Program-made: the position numbers and the translations under genes | The notes under the pieces: generated by a model | The model's database searches: none | What the model saw: only the letters and a program-made list of their open reading frames with translations | Told to the model about the DNA's origin: nothing | Assembly: GCA_965153455.1 (NCBI GenBank) | Contig: OZ234493.1 | Span: 30,370,213 to 30,434,212 of the forward strand | Length of the DNA stretch: 64,000 nucleotides | Source: Sphagnum compactum | Taxonomy: Eukaryota > Bryophyta > Sphagnopsida > Sphagnales | Direction: 5' to 3' | Shown here: positions 12,069 through 25,081 of the stretch, one piece after another | How positions within the stretch are numbered: the stretch's first letter is position 1 | Layout: each line of letters starts with the position of its first letter

Positions 12069-15000
12069 TCAACTCACTAGTTGGGTTTTTGAAAACACCA
12101 GAATAGAGGATACATTACCCAGGGCGGAAGCAGCAGATTCAACATGCTGCAACAGATAGTCATAGATCTTCTTCTTTAGTCTGGCTTTGGTATCCACTAA
12201 TTTGGCATCAAGCACTGCATTCTCCACCACACCCACCTGATCTAGCCAGTCATTAACTCTTTTCAGCTGTGACAATATGCCTGCAATGTGACAGTTCTCT
12301 TGTTGACTCATAACTATATCTGCCCCTTCCTCATAGCCTTTATTTGCAACCTGGAAGCCATTGTCAAGAGCTCCCTCCATAAATTCAAGGAACCAGCATT
12401 GTGCATCAGTCTCAAGCTGCTTTGCAAGCTCAGCTATCTCCATCATACCTTTTCCCTTAACCCAAGGGGATGCAATTGATGGAATAGGTGCCTTCACCTC
12501 CTTGCCCTGCATTTCAGGTGTGATCTTGCTTGTAGCTTTTGCATTGATCTTCCCTAGACCCAGTCTGCTACTGCTGTGCCGGGTTGTGGTCTGTACCAGT
12601 ACCTTTAATGGGGATTGTGGTCTCAACTCTGCAGCATCTCGCCTCCTCTCATTTCCAATCTGTGTCACAGATGACAAGGCTGTCCTAGCCTTGGGAGAAG
12701 ATGGGGTTGCTGATGCACATCTTGTGGTTAATGATGGTGAGGGACTGTGGACTCTTGGCAATAAACAAGGTGCCCCATCCACCACAACCATGAATTGTTG
12801 GTTTGTGGCCTTCTTAACAGAACTGCGAGCTCCACCTTCCTCGCTCTGCAGTGAGAATGATGCCAAGTCTGATGATAAGGCTGCATTCACCCATTCAGTT
12901 GCATGGTGTGACTTGTCTGCAACATCTTGAGCCTTTCCACAGGAGTTTTCTTTTGGAGCTTCTGCTGCAGTATCCAGATTACTCCTTGCACTGGTCAGTG
13001 CATCAGCCACTACTGCAGCATGCTTGAGAGACTGGTAAAGGCTTAAAAACTGCTCTACAGACTGCTGAGGAAACTCTGTCTTTGCACTTGAGCACAGCTG
13101 TGCAAACATACTGCACACAAACAATTACAGTGTTCACCCATGACAAGTTGATAGTTTGAACATGGATTGGCTGCTCTAACAAGATTGCACATTCCACACA
13201 GAAAATGACATCTAAACCCTGTAACTCATTTACCTACCAAGTCCTATCCATTGCTCAAAGTGAGAGACCCTACTGTTCTTCCCACTTTAACGAAGTGAAG
13301 TTTCTTAATTTCAAGAAAAAGTCCTCTGTGAACTTTGATAAATCCTTCATTTAATCTCAAGTCGATCCTACTGTGTGATCATGAAACCAAGATAGCATAA
13401 TTGTATGACGTGAGCTACAAAGGTTGAATCTAGTGTCTTATAACTTACCTGAGGCTTCGAAGTACACTCTCAGCTGCTGAAGCCTCTTGTAGAGCCTCGG
13501 CTGCAGCTACTGAGGCTGCATCTCTTGTTTGTAAAGCTTTCTGTAAGATTGCTCAAAAAATGTCAATATACCACATGGCAGTGATTGTAGCAAAGCTGGA
13601 AAGAACCCTACCAAACACAAACAACCTGTTGAAATCTTGACTGAGTGCCTGATCTGATCATAGAGAAGAAAGTCATGCAACAGAGTAAGCATTAGTAAGC
13701 AATACCAAGACTGCTCCTGTAATGATTACAAACAAACTCTTACTATGCATCGATGTGAGCCAATTGTGAAAAGCATGTTCATAGACAAATACAGTAGCAA
13801 CACTTAGCACTCTGCATATGCATCATTAATGATATTGCATGCATGCTCAAATTCTTCAATGCAAAGCCTGACTTGAGTCTTCTCTATTGTGCAACCAATG
13901 AGACATGGAGATTGCAGGAGAGCCCTTGCAGAAGCTTCTGCAAAAAAATTACCTTGCCCAATGATGCAAGTGATCCTGGAAGCGAACCCCACAAGACACT
14001 ACCGTCATCTGTCAATTTCGAGACAAAATCCCTCTCCTTGGTGCCAGTACTAGCTGGAGTAGGGTCTAGAGGTGAAGCAGGTCTCTTTTGAGCTGCACCA
14101 TTGATAACTTTGCTGTTTGATTTTGCAGGCACTGCTTTTGGTGATGCAGGTCCTTTGTCCAGTGAAACATTTGAGCTGAAGGGATTGACTCTCCTGGAAC
14201 AAGACACCTAAACAAGGCAGAAAACCAACAGTCAAGAGTGGAATCTACAAAATCCACTACCACACAAGGTAAAATATCCATCTCCAAGAAAGTCAAGAAA
14301 CCTCCAGAATTTCAGTTTGAGCCAGCATGAATAAAAATTTGTGGGAGGACACCTCCCTATAATAAGATGAGATTTCAGACCAAACACCAACAGACCAAAT
14401 TAGCAAACTGCAAGAGAACAACAACAAATGTGGTAAAGAATATAGTGGCAGTCTCTTGTATAACAGCATGTAGTGCAGTGACATCATGAGTTCCAGCAGT
14501 GGATACAGAGCAATGTAGAACATCAACAAACATATAGAATTTCTGTCCCAAATGGGCAGTAATGGGAAGAAGACTCAGCCATGATGCTGGCTAGTTTACA
14601 AACATGGAAGCAATGGAAACTCAAAGAAATCCAGGCAGAGAAGGTGGCACAAAGAAGAAAAGCAACAAAAGCAAGAGAGAAAAGAAAGTCCTTAGAGAAC
14701 AGACACTAAATACATTAGGTACAACCATATCAATATAAGAACGAAGTGGGCTTTGAAATGCCACCTGCGCAGAAGAATGACTAACTCATCATTTAGCAAC
14801 AAAGAAGGGTTTGTAACTATAGAGAGTTATACTGTACAAGAACAGCAACAAACATTGTTACTGCTTAAACCTTTAAAGTTTGGGCTTATTGGCCAACTTG
14901 AGAAATTGCAAGCGAAACTATTACAAGCACAATTTAGCTTGCAAGCAAGGTAAATCCACCAGATATTCAAATCTTGCAGGACTGATGAGATTTATATCAT

Positions 15001-17136
15001 CCTGCAGTCATTGTCTATTCTTCACCCTAAAGAAAGAAGCTGAAGATACTATTTCTTTTTCATATATCTTCAGAGGTATGTATTGAGAACTCTTGATACT
15101 GACAATTATTTACATCGACATAATACATGAATACAATTGAGATTGACCTTATGGAGATTTATATCTGCACAGCATAAACAGGAAAAACAGGAAAAGAAAA
15201 AACTGAAAGAAAGGGGCACAACCAAAAAAAAGCAGGCCCGGAAAGAAAACTACAGTCATGTGTTGCATCATGTTCAGTTTTCACTTCAGACCCAGGGATG
15301 AGGAAAACCAGACTTTGATGCATGCTCTGTCTCTGAAGAGAAGTCCAGTGAACAATGTAAGCATAATTCCAGTGCAAGAGAACCTCACATGGCACAGGTA
15401 TGACAGCCCCCCATAAGGAACACATTCTTTTCCTTTCACAACATACAAATGAATGAAGCTGTCCCACCCATTGTTCCAAGACATTTGGACTGTGAACCTA
15501 TGGTGACACCAGCTCCTAGAACCCATCTTAGGGGTAGAGCACTCACTGCACCGCGTGGGGATGAAAGCTTAAATGTGCTTTGCCATATCTGAGTACAGTC
15601 AATGAAGGAGGGTGAAGCACTTGCTAGTGAAAAGCTTGGTGAATCTTCATACTCCAGGAATGCCAAGAGAGTTGCAACAGAGACCAAAAACCCAATGAAA
15701 AATTTGGGCTTTGCACATTCTGAAATACACAGGAGTATGAGGGAGAAAACAGAGGGTTAGCTTACAGAGGACCAAAGAGCAGTCTTCACTTGTTCTTTGG
15801 CTTGCTTTGGAGTGGTGTGTTGGTCTTTGCTTTCCTTGGAACCACCATTGGCAGCTCCCTCCCAGCTTTTCCTTAAACACTTTGCAGTGACAGTAGTGAT
15901 GATATCTCCTCCTGATCGGCACCCGCCAGCTGCTATAGAGCGCCGCTTGCTGGAATCTACCACTTTCCCGGCGCTCACAGATCTTTTTGCGGTTGGAGAG
16001 AAGACAGCTTCTTCGTTAGACCTAGTCGAAGAAGCAGCTGCTGATTCCGCGTTGTAAGGGATCTTTCTATCTTCCGGGCATGCTATCACACTCCGTGACA
16101 ACAGACTTGCTCTGTCTCCTCCAGACGTCCTAGTCCTGTCTAGGAACAATGAACTGGCTGCACGGGATTGTAACTTCACAGAACTTGGCGAAGTAACCAT
16201 GCTCTTCTGCAGCTGGGTGGAGGTGCAGTGTGGAAAAACCTTCAAGGACTTGGCTGCTGCTCTTGGTCCTGAGTTTGATCTAGCTGCAACAGCTTCATCA
16301 TTTTTTCTGTCCTCGACAGCGCCTACTAGATTGCTGCTCTCCAGTGCTGCTGACAGATGGGATGATGATCTTCCACTCAGGGAGCAGCTGCTGCTTCGAG
16401 ACAGCCTTTCGGTGAGCTGCGCTCCAAAATCGTCTGCAGAGATTTCGATAGCCTTCATCTGATGCTGACTGCCGTTCTTCGCAGGCAAAGTAGTTGCAGC
16501 ATTGCTGCCTTCAGAAGGGAACAGGATCAGGCCCGGCTTCTTCGTGTGAGGAGCAGATGCTCCTGACTGTTCTGCAGCATTGAACTCTCCTGCAGAGGAC
16601 GCTGGATTTAACAACCTGCCCGACAAGCTCCGAGAGTAACCGTCAAGGCCAGCTCTCGTGATGGTGTCGGAGTTGCAGAGATCGGGGTGAATCAGATCAG
16701 GATGAATGGCAGCGGTCGCGTGGTCTCTGGAGGAGGTCGACGTCCTGCAGCTGCTAGCAGCGGTGGTAACGACTGTGGCAATGAGATCTTCGGGATTTCC
16801 TACGCACTGATGCCTGCCTGCAAGCGGCCTGACGCCTCGAAGGAGAGGAACTGGAGAGCCGGCTTCAAGCCTATCGACATGGATAAACTGGCCGAGCTGC
16901 AGTTTGTCACTCAATATGAGATCGTCATGCTCCTCCGCCAGTGTCACGTACGTCGCATGCGATGAGTCCGAGACTTTGATATAGAAACCCTGGTTCGGCC
17001 AGAGCTCACTTCCTGCAAGAGCAGGCACAATACTGATCACCTGCAGCAGTGCAGACCGATGCTCTCCCGTCACCTTCACGTCCGAGTTCATGTGCTGCAG
17101 GAGCTTCAAGAGAACACCAGGTGTTAACGTCGCCAT
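12069..17136 (-). CDS. DUF936 family protein
   Basis: Minus-strand exons 17136-15766, 14207-13953, 13540-13449 and 13110-12069 join through GT-AG introns into about 919 codons. The DUF936 domain is at residues 1 to about 125 ([17 protein letters not shown], then [20 protein letters not shown] and [19 protein letters not shown]). A long Ser-rich, low-complexity middle follows. A conserved helical C-terminal region begins at [13 protein letters not shown] and continues through [20 protein letters not shown], the [20 protein letters not shown] block and [12 protein letters not shown]. The family is plant-specific and has no settled biochemical role. The start was chosen where the family normally begins; an in-frame ATG at 17208 would add a poly-Gly stretch. 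The extreme C-terminus is uncertain, because a GT follows the ALG codons near 12118 and a further exon is possible. Intron 1 is the longest, 1558 bp. Confidence 0.9.
14208..15765 (-). other. Long first intron of the DUF936 gene
   Basis: It is bounded by a GTAAGC donor (plus-strand cttac at 15761-15765) and a TTTAG acceptor just above 14207. Open frames inside are short and carry no domain. I see no transposon or RNA gene in it. Composition is similar to the flanking exons. Confidence 0.7.
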
Positions 17137-18130
17137 GATCACACGTTCTTCTCCTCCTCCTCCTCCTCCTCCTCCGTCAATCAAAATTTTAAATAACAAT
17201 GCTCTCAATTTCTTCTGGAGATCGACTTGCTGGCGAATTCAGGATGCGGCGCTCTGGAAGGCAATCGATCAATGCTTCGGCATCATCAGAGAATTTCGAC
17301 GAGCCTCGAGGTGAACTTCTCGCTGTCACGGAATCACGAGGTCGTCCATTCGTTTACAGCGTCCACGACGTCCGAGTTTCTCGCAACCACGCCATTATTC
17401 GATCTCTACCTACAAGAGACTGCACATTCGACCGACAACGACGATGGCATCGTTTTCTGGAGGAGCAAGAACTTGCAAGAAAACGCAAGAAAAAGACGCC
17501 TGCAGGGAACAACTTATACTAAGTCTTCAATGCATTGTCGGAATCGCGGCGCACGGCAGGAGCGAGAAAGTTTCAGAAGCAAACAAACGCGACGGAGAAG
17601 AATGCACATCTATCAAAGCAGCCGAACAATCACCGAACTGCACAATCGGAAAGAATGACTCGAGAGACCAGCAGCAGGCTTCCTCCAGAGTACTACTACT
17701 GGCATACAAACTTGCCGCTCGAGCGGAAAAATTCTGGCACTAACGTCGAAAAATTCCGTCACAAAATTCATTGAATAATCTTCGTGAAAACAACGAAAGA
17801 CACACAGAAGAGGCTTGAGCACAGCAAACAACAACAGACCTTCTTATGCCATGATGCCCGCACACGAGGTTCAGGGAGCTCCTCCAAACAAGAGCAGAAA
17901 TCGCCACAGAGCTCCGAAATGCAGAAATTTTGGATTGAACGGAAGATCCTTCCTAGCGGATCCGCCTCGAAAACACTGCCGATCATCATCTTCGAGAAAT
18001 CGCGAGGATTACTAGCAAATCTCAGCAACTCGAGAGAGCCGACGCAAGCAAGCGCTTGGCGGTGCCCGAAGAAGCTCCTTCTTCATTTGGCAGACCTACG
18101 CCTATCATCCTACAAATAGGTAGCTAGCAT
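17137..18130 (-). promoter_or_regulatory. CpG-rich promoter and 5' leader region of the DUF936 gene
   Basis: From the start codon to about 18120 the sequence is clearly richer in CG dinucleotides than the surrounding DNA. It then changes abruptly to AT-rich desert. Next to the start, at 17151-17174, is a (CCT)n run, which reads GAG-rich in the transcript. Several open frames of 60-143 codons cross the region in all frames, as expected of GC-rich DNA, and none shows a domain. The role is inferred from position and composition. Confidence 0.5.
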
Positions 18131-18350
18131 ATGTCGTATAAATACGAAGAATCCTACTCTCTACGCCTACGCCTACGTATGTATCTAGAATTGTCTACGA
18201 ATATGTACATATATTTCATTCTTTTTCCTGAAATTGTCATAATGAAACGTTGGGTAAATTAAAGGTAAGAAAACTTACCCGTTCAGGTAAAAAGAGGGAA
18301 ATTTACTGGGGTATAAAAATCCAAATAGGGGTCTACCTATTTCCCCCCTT

Positions 18351-18374
18351 CCCCCCCCCCCCCCCCCCCCCCCC
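18351..18374. repeat. Poly-C tract of 24 bases
   Basis: An uninterrupted run of about 24 C, preceded by CCCCCCTT. It sits just outside the DUF936 upstream region. The exact length may be unreliable because long homopolymers are hard to sequence. Confidence 0.85.
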
Positions 18375-18410
18375 AAAACTCAATTTTAAGGATAAAATAA
18401 AATAAAATCA

Positions 18411-18750
18411 GAAAACCAAAGAATCCTAAAATGTGAGAAATTACATAACTTTTGGTTTATTGAACCTTTGAAAAAAAAAAAAATTTTAAAGAACTGAAAG
18501 CCAAGAAATTCTAAAATGTAAATAATTACATCACTTTTGGCTTATTGGACATTTTAGCTCCATAAAAAATAGTAAACCTGAAAACCAAAAATAAATAAAA
18601 ATCCTAGAACGCAAGAAATTACATCACTACTTTTTGGTTTTATTTGATCTTTGAACTCAGAATAATTTTTTAAAAGGACCCTGAAATTTTTTTTAATCCT
18701 AGAATGTGTGATGATATTACTTTGCTTTTGATTTATTTGAATTTTGAATT
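18411..18750. repeat. Degenerate tandem repeat, four units of 84-103 bp
   Basis: Units start near 18411, 18496, 18580 and 18683. Each carries a version of gaaaaccaa, then a tcctaaaatg/tcctagaa word, then aaattacatcac, then a ttttggtttatt word. Identity falls towards the right. No coding function is evident. Confidence 0.75.
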
Positions 18751-20238
18751 TCCTGAAATTTTTTTGTTTGAGCAAGTGAGAATATGTATTTTGAAAATAT
18801 ACACAATTATTTATGTAGAATGGGACTCTTTGGTTACACCCCCCCCCCCCCCCAAAAAAAATCACAAAGAAATATGATCAAACTTTGGACACTCCCCCCA
18901 ATAGATCTATTGTAGTATTTTCCTTTGGCCTATGTACAAAGGTTTACAAGAGTGCTAAGAACTTTTGGGCAAAGGATATTTCATGAGATTTAGTATGGGG
19001 ATATTTGGGAACACTTGAGGCACGCCTTGAAAACAACAAATAGGAACTATTGGGAACTTTATGAGAACACATTGAGAACGTGTTGAGAACTATGTGGAAC
19101 AAAGTGGGAAATTCACAATCCAAAAACATTTCTCAAAACCATGCCTATTCCATTCCTACAATATTTCATGGATTTACACTTAATGAAAGAAAAATCCCAT
19201 GTTGGGTTAACAATTTTGTTTTGCTAGGGTTTCATTCTTCACATAATTCTTTGCTTTGCTTCACCTATCACCTTCTTCACATGAAAAGGTCCCCAAAAAA
19301 ACTCATATAAAATCAATCTAACTAAAAGTGGACAACTTTGATGATTTTGTGAGTTTTAGGGTTTAGGGGTTTAGGGTTTTAGGCAATTAACAATGTTGGG
19401 TTTTAAATGTTAGGGTTTAAAATTTGCTTTTCCCCCAGTCTCAACTAGTAAAAAAAATACTAAATACCTAGAATGCCCCACCTAGCTCCGACACCTTCTT
19501 CATCTGATTTGTAAAATGCATGTGTCCAAAGAAGATCCGAGGACACTTCCTTTCCTTTTGATTAAAGTAGAAAGAACCAAAGGCTTTTGTTTTTTTTGGC
19601 TGAAGCCAATAGAGATGCTCTCCCAATTAAATAGGGCTTCCAAACTTTACCCAAAGAAAAAAGGTTGGTCAAAAGGAATGATGATGTTGTTGTTGTTGTT
19701 GTTGGAAATTCTTGTACCTACATGTTTAGCTTTCTATGTGTATGTGTTTTCTTTGTATGATTTCATTTGGAACCCAAAAAAACTTGTTCGTATGATTCTT
19801 TTTTTGGCCATTTCTTAAGTGAAAATAAAAGAATAACCATCATGTACAAATGGTACACCTTAGAAGAGATTCCAAGTCCGCATATAAAGGGAAAGAAAGA
19901 GAAATTCTTCTCAAAAAAAAAAACAAAACCCATATGAAGAAGAAGAAGGCTAGTATCCTTTAGAATAAAAATCCAAATGTTGTTGCTTTCCATGGGTGGG
20001 GGGAAGGGGGGGGGGGAAATCAAATTAAAAATGTATCATAGTATCTATAACCATAATAATAATAATGAAGAAAAGGCCTGTTTACAGACTGATGATTCTT
20101 TTTCAGACTTTTTCTTTGTCCCGTATTTCTGCAGTTCTTGCAGAACATGGGAACATGGTTCAGAGGGTTTTTTGTGTCTGAGTTTGCACAGGTTGGTGAT
20201 CATTACTATGTAAGCTAAAATAATAAAATATAAACCCC
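18751..20238. other. Gene desert with homopolymers and telomere-like words
   Basis: It contains a C-run of about 15 at 18839-18853, TTTAGGG-like words at about 19350-19385, a (TTG)n run near 19686 and a G-run of 12 at 20004-20015. No gene was recognised. Confidence 0.55.
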
Positions 20239-20500
20239 TTTCCTTATTTGATTATGCTTCACGCGATAAGGAAAAGGTTTTGGGAACTTGATGATGTTCA
20301 AGTAAGTGTCCTTCTCTTTCCTTATTTGATATGCTTCTCGTGATAGGAAAGGGTTTGGGGAACTTGATTATGTTTGAGTAAGTGTCCTCCTCTTTCCTTA
20401 TTTGAGATGCTTCTCGTGATAGGAAAGGGTTTGGGAACTTGATGATGATGTTCAAGTAAGTGTCCTCTCCTTTTCCTTATTTGATATGCTTCTTGCAACA
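20239..20500. repeat. Minisatellite, about 77-bp unit, four copies
   Basis: Units start at 20239, 20317, 20393 and 20472 with tttccttatttga. They then carry atgcttctcg, gataggaaagggtttggg, aacttgatgatg and caagtaagtgtcct. Spacing is 76-79 bp. The minus strand stays open across two units, giving a repetitive peptide that I regard as accidental. Confidence 0.88.
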
Positions 20501-22261
20501 GGAGAGAGAGAGAGAGAGGGGGTTTGAGAACTCAATTGATGTTCCCCTTGTGGTTGGCTCTCTTAGGCGGTTTATTTGTGTTCTTGGACATGGGTCCTTC
20601 CATTTTGTTCCTTGTATTCTCTCTTTTTTATAGGTGCTTTGGTTTTTTTTCTTTAAGTTTTTTAAAAAAATTATTGGGGTTATCATGGGGCATTTTTTCA
20701 TCAATTCTCTTTTATACATTTTGACAAATTTTTTATTTAAAAAATCATCAATTGATGCTAAATTTTATTTAGGATGGTGGCCAAAATGCCATGTCAGAAA
20801 AAAAAAATATTAAAAAAATATATATTATTATTATTATAAACACTGATGCCCAATGCCAATACAATAGAGATGCAGGAAACTCGAGTACAAGCCAATGGCA
20901 GGGCTATGTTTGTTGGATGTCAATTCTATTGGGTACAAAGTTGTTCATCATACCAACAACAGACATGATGTCAGGCAAGAGAGAGTGGAACCCAGAGAGA
21001 GAGATGCGTGCACACGCGCACACATGCACTCACACATATTCACATGGTAGCGTAACGTAATGCAGTTTGTTGGCCTTGCCCACCAACGCAAGGATAATTG
21101 TGTTTAGATTCATTATAGAGTATAATAGTAGCTCAAGGGATTTTGGCCCCTACTAGGTAATAATAATAATAATAGATCTATTTTTATATGAGGATTTTTG
21201 AAAGATGATATTTTGGCTTGTGTTGAAACTTGAGATCAGTTATAGAGTTATAATATCTTGAATTATTTTGGTTTCTTTTAGAGGATTTTTTTGAAGATTA
21301 TATTTTTGCATGGTGAAAATATTTGAGTTTCCATAATTCTTCTTTTGCCTTAAGATACTTTTTAATGTAAATGCCAAGGCAACACTAGTGTGACACACCC
21401 CCTTGTTAGCCAAGTATTGGTTAACCCAAGTCATGTTCATGTTCTAGTTTCATGTGTTTGCATCCATGCTTTGTAACTATACCTCCAAATACACTAAAAA
21501 TTTTCTGGAAGGTTTTTATGACATTAGAACAACAGAGGAGGATGATGATGATGTGGGATGATCTTTGTCTTGACATTTGCCTCCATTGTGCCAAGCTATA
21601 TGATGTGGAGTAGGTCTATTACATCATGGTGGTGGTGGTGGTGGTGGTGGCTTCATAGATGAAGTAATAAACCTCCTCCTAGTCGTGGATTTTTTTCATC
21701 CTTAATGTGACAAACAAAGGGTAGATCATCTGACTTGTATGTCAGATATCAAAAGGGGTTGCATGTTTTGGGAGTTTGCCAAAGGGGGAGGGGAGAAAGG
21801 ATCAAGCACACACACCATTATAACTCAATGCTCTCTGTCCTCTTTGACTAGTGGTCATCATAGACAAAATATATTACAAGGTGAGCTGAGCTGAGCTGAA
21901 AATGTGTGTCATCAAGACCAAATGCCTCCACTACTATGTGATTGTTGGGTGTGGCCTTTTTGACCTATAATGATCGAGGAATGAATAAAACCTTTTTTGG
22001 TTTAGAGTTTAGGGTTTAAACCCCAAACCCGAACCTCACATGGGGAGGGTAATTGTTTTGAAAAGGGTAAATAAAGGATATATGTCAAAGTCATTAGACA
22101 TATCCATAAAATGATGCCTAGTCTTTTGTCCCTTTTCATCCTCATTTGGTCATCTCACCCTCACTTTATAATTATCTTTAAAGTCTCCCAAACTAGGACC
22201 CAAAGCTCCAAAGTAGGGATGAGCTATTCAAAATTTTGACCACAATTTCTTTTTTTTTTAC
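20501..22261. other. Gene desert, nothing coding seen
   Basis: AT-rich with a GA run at about 20501-20520, CA-rich DNA near 21005-21045, a perfect (GGT)8 microsatellite at 21627-21650 and a short (GAGCT)n near 21885. No open frame with a recognisable product. Confidence 0.55.
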
Positions 22262-22745
22262 ATGCCTTAAAACCTTATGCCTACCTAAAGGGCCTACTTA
22301 CCTCAATTACGGACCTACTTAGACTACTCACCCACCTACCTAGTGTACCTACCTATGCTAATTAACCACCTATCTGCCTATTTGGACTACCTACCCACTT
22401 ATTATCTTATCAAGATACAAACTTACCTACCCATCTACTTAATGTACCTACCTACTTAGGCTACCTACCCAACTACCTAGCATACCTACTTACCTACATA
22501 GGTTACATATTAAACTTCTTAGGTTACCAACTTACATACCCTCCTAGGCTACTTAACTACTTAAGCTACTTACTTACATACATACCTACCTAGGCTAATT
22601 ATCTAGGTTACCAACCTACCAACTCACCTAAACTACTTGCTTACATAAGCTAGCTAACTTACCTATTTACTTACCCATCTATGTAACCACCTACCTAGAT
22701 TACCTACTCACCTAGGCTACCTTCATACTTTGACTATCCACCTAG
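22262..22745. repeat. CTAC-rich low-complexity block
   Basis: Nearly 480 bp built from acctac, ctacct and ggctac words in changing order, with almost no G apart from tagg. It resembles a decayed CTAC/CCTA microsatellite. Smaller blocks of the same make-up lie at about 2545-2645, 28020-28165, 61535-61612 and 61900-61935. Confidence 0.85.
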
Positions 22746-23719
22746 GAAGGCCTTCACACAAGGTGGGAAACACAAACAGGGGATCAAACTAGTTTGAGTT
22801 TAAGTTTAGGAACCCTTTCTTTTCCCAATGGGAATTTTTTATTTATTTATACAATTGCTTAAAAAAATTTCTTTTGGGTATAAGAAACATCCCCTTGTGT
22901 ATGAAGCCATTGTGGAATCGATGAAATGGAACCCTTTAAGTTCTAAATAAATATTGGGGATGATATGTTATTTATTTATTTTTCAAATTTCCATTTTAGT
23001 AGTAAAAATAATAATTTAAGAAAACTTGACACTAAATATACTCAGCTTCTTTGGCAGGTTTTCTATAGACTTTGAACTTCTAACATAATGAGACCTTTAC
23101 AATGATTTTTTATAAATTTTCTTTTTTTTGCTTTTTCTTTTTTTTTGCAAAAATGGGTCCATCAAATTATAGGATTAAAAAAATGTTGTCAATTATTGGA
23201 TCCTTGCTTTACAAATGGTGAATTGGCATGCCACAAGAAGCTCTTGAGTTTCCATCAATTTTTTATTTTTTTGTGTGTGTTTTTATAATTTTCTTTGAAT
23301 TTTAACATTTGAAACAAATTATTTTCAAAAATAATTTAATTATCACTGAACTTGGAAAGGTACTAAAGGGGGCATAATGTGGGCCTTGCAACTAAGCAAA
23401 TGACAAATTGTCAAGAGAGGTCGAGCCACAAATTGTACATTTTGCTTAAGGTGGTTGGTCTCAAGCTTATCCAACGTATTTTGGTAGACGGGGAAAAGTG
23501 GTGGTAGTTGAGGTTGGGCGGGACAAGGTATGGGTGTGAGAAATTTGAAGGAAAGGCGGCCATCAAAAGGGGCAAGAAAAATGGCAAGAAAAAGGGCGTT
23601 GTGTTGTTGTTGCCACGCTAATAATTTCCATGCCATGTTCCCTCTTTATTAGTACTCTTTACTAAAAAAGAGGGAACCCTGGCTGAGAATTTTTTGGGAG
23701 CGCCACTATATTAACCCTC
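22746..23719. other. Gene desert, nothing recognised
   Basis: AT-rich spacer. A 97-codon minus-strand frame at 23343-23636 lies in locally less AT-rich sequence but shows no domain. Confidence 0.5.
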
Positions 23720-23920
23720 GTGTAGCTTGCATGAGGTTTGGGCAAAAGACAATACAAACAATAGCTAACTCCATAGTTTAATTAACCACGGTGTAGCTTG
23801 CATGAGGTTTGGGCAAAAGACAATACAACAATAGCTAACTCCATAGTTTACTTAACCCGGGTGTAGCTTGCATGAGGTTTGGGCAAAAGACAATACAACA
23901 ATAGCTAACTCCATAGTTTA
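23720..23920. repeat. Tandem repeat, three units of about 70 bp
   Basis: The word gtgtagcttgcatgaggttt starts at 23720, 23791 and 23861. It is followed each time by gggcaaaagacaataca, then a caatagctaactccatagttt stretch. The three units are nearly identical, so the expansion is recent compared with other repeats in the window. Confidence 0.93.
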
Positions 23921-25081
23921 AGGTTAGCTATGAGGTGCACCCGAGGCTAGCCAACATTGAAATTCAAATTAAGGCCCCTAAAATCACCACCCAAACTCGC
24001 AAAATAATATTCCCATGATGCATCTTCCTATTTCCTATGAATTCAATTCTTGTTATTATTATAGGTAGTCCCCCCTACCCCCCCAAAATCATTTTTTGGG
24101 GGCATCTTTTGTGACAACGTCAAATCAAACAATTGGAGGGAGGATACGAGGATACCCAAGATTAGGTAGTATACGAATTCACACAACCCAAGGGAAGCAA
24201 AAATCATGCTCTCCAAAGGTTTCATTTGGGAGGTGGTTTGCTATTATTGAGTTACAGTCATGATATGATGCCATGGGTACCAAAAAAAAACACAATCAGC
24301 CCTACTTAAATAGGAATGGCGGAACCTGGAATATGGGAATGAATAAGGAACATGATAGTGCACATTGGGCAAGTTTTTTTTTTCTTTAAAAAATTCTCAA
24401 GTGATGAAATTGAACCTAACCTATAATTTGCACTACAAAAAATCACCACCTTAGGTCTTTGGTAAAGTTTGCTACCAAAATTTCCTGGTGTAAAGAACTA
24501 GTAGATGATGAAACCCTAATCTTAGGTAAACCCTAAACCCTAAAACCAAAGCAACCCAAAAGGGGGAAAACAAGGAACAAAATGGAAGGACTCAATCAAG
24601 TCCAAGAAAGGACAAATGAATGAATCGCCTAAACTGAAAATCTTGCAACAAAGGGAGTCTTCATTCCATGGAGAGATCAAGTCTTAAAATTTCTATGAAA
24701 ATGACATCAGTTTGAAGGTAGGTATGTCTATTACTTTGGAGGTAAATATTATAAACGCTTGGCAATTAAATTATGCTCACAAAACATCTTGAAAAAATTT
24801 ATTTTGGAAGAGAAAAAAGGCATTTGAAAATATAGTTGAACATTCTTTGCATTATGAATGATTTTATGTATTTATTGATAATTAAAAAATATTACCATAT
24901 GTATGTATAAATAACAATAGATGTTGACATTCCTCCCATTTATAACTTGCACTCAACACAATTGACACATTTATCTATGAAGGAAGGTAGTTTGTTTGTT
25001 TTGTTGTGTACTTATGAGATCCACCGAACTGGGATGCTTCAGATTGTGTTCTTGGTCTCTTTGGAAAGCTCTCAAGAAGGA
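23921..25081. other. Gene desert, nothing recognised
   Basis: AT-rich DNA with telomere-like ccctaaaccctaaaacc words at about 24515-24550. No gene or known element could be supported. Confidence 0.5.

Noticed and set aside
17227-17658. Plus-strand frames of up to 143 codons beside the DUF936 start
   Set aside because: They are antisense to a GC-rich leader, overlap one another in several frames and have no recognisable domain.
19350-24550. TTTAGGG / CCCTAAA words as interstitial telomeres
   Set aside because: Only one to three imperfect units occur at any site, which chance and AT-rich composition can explain.
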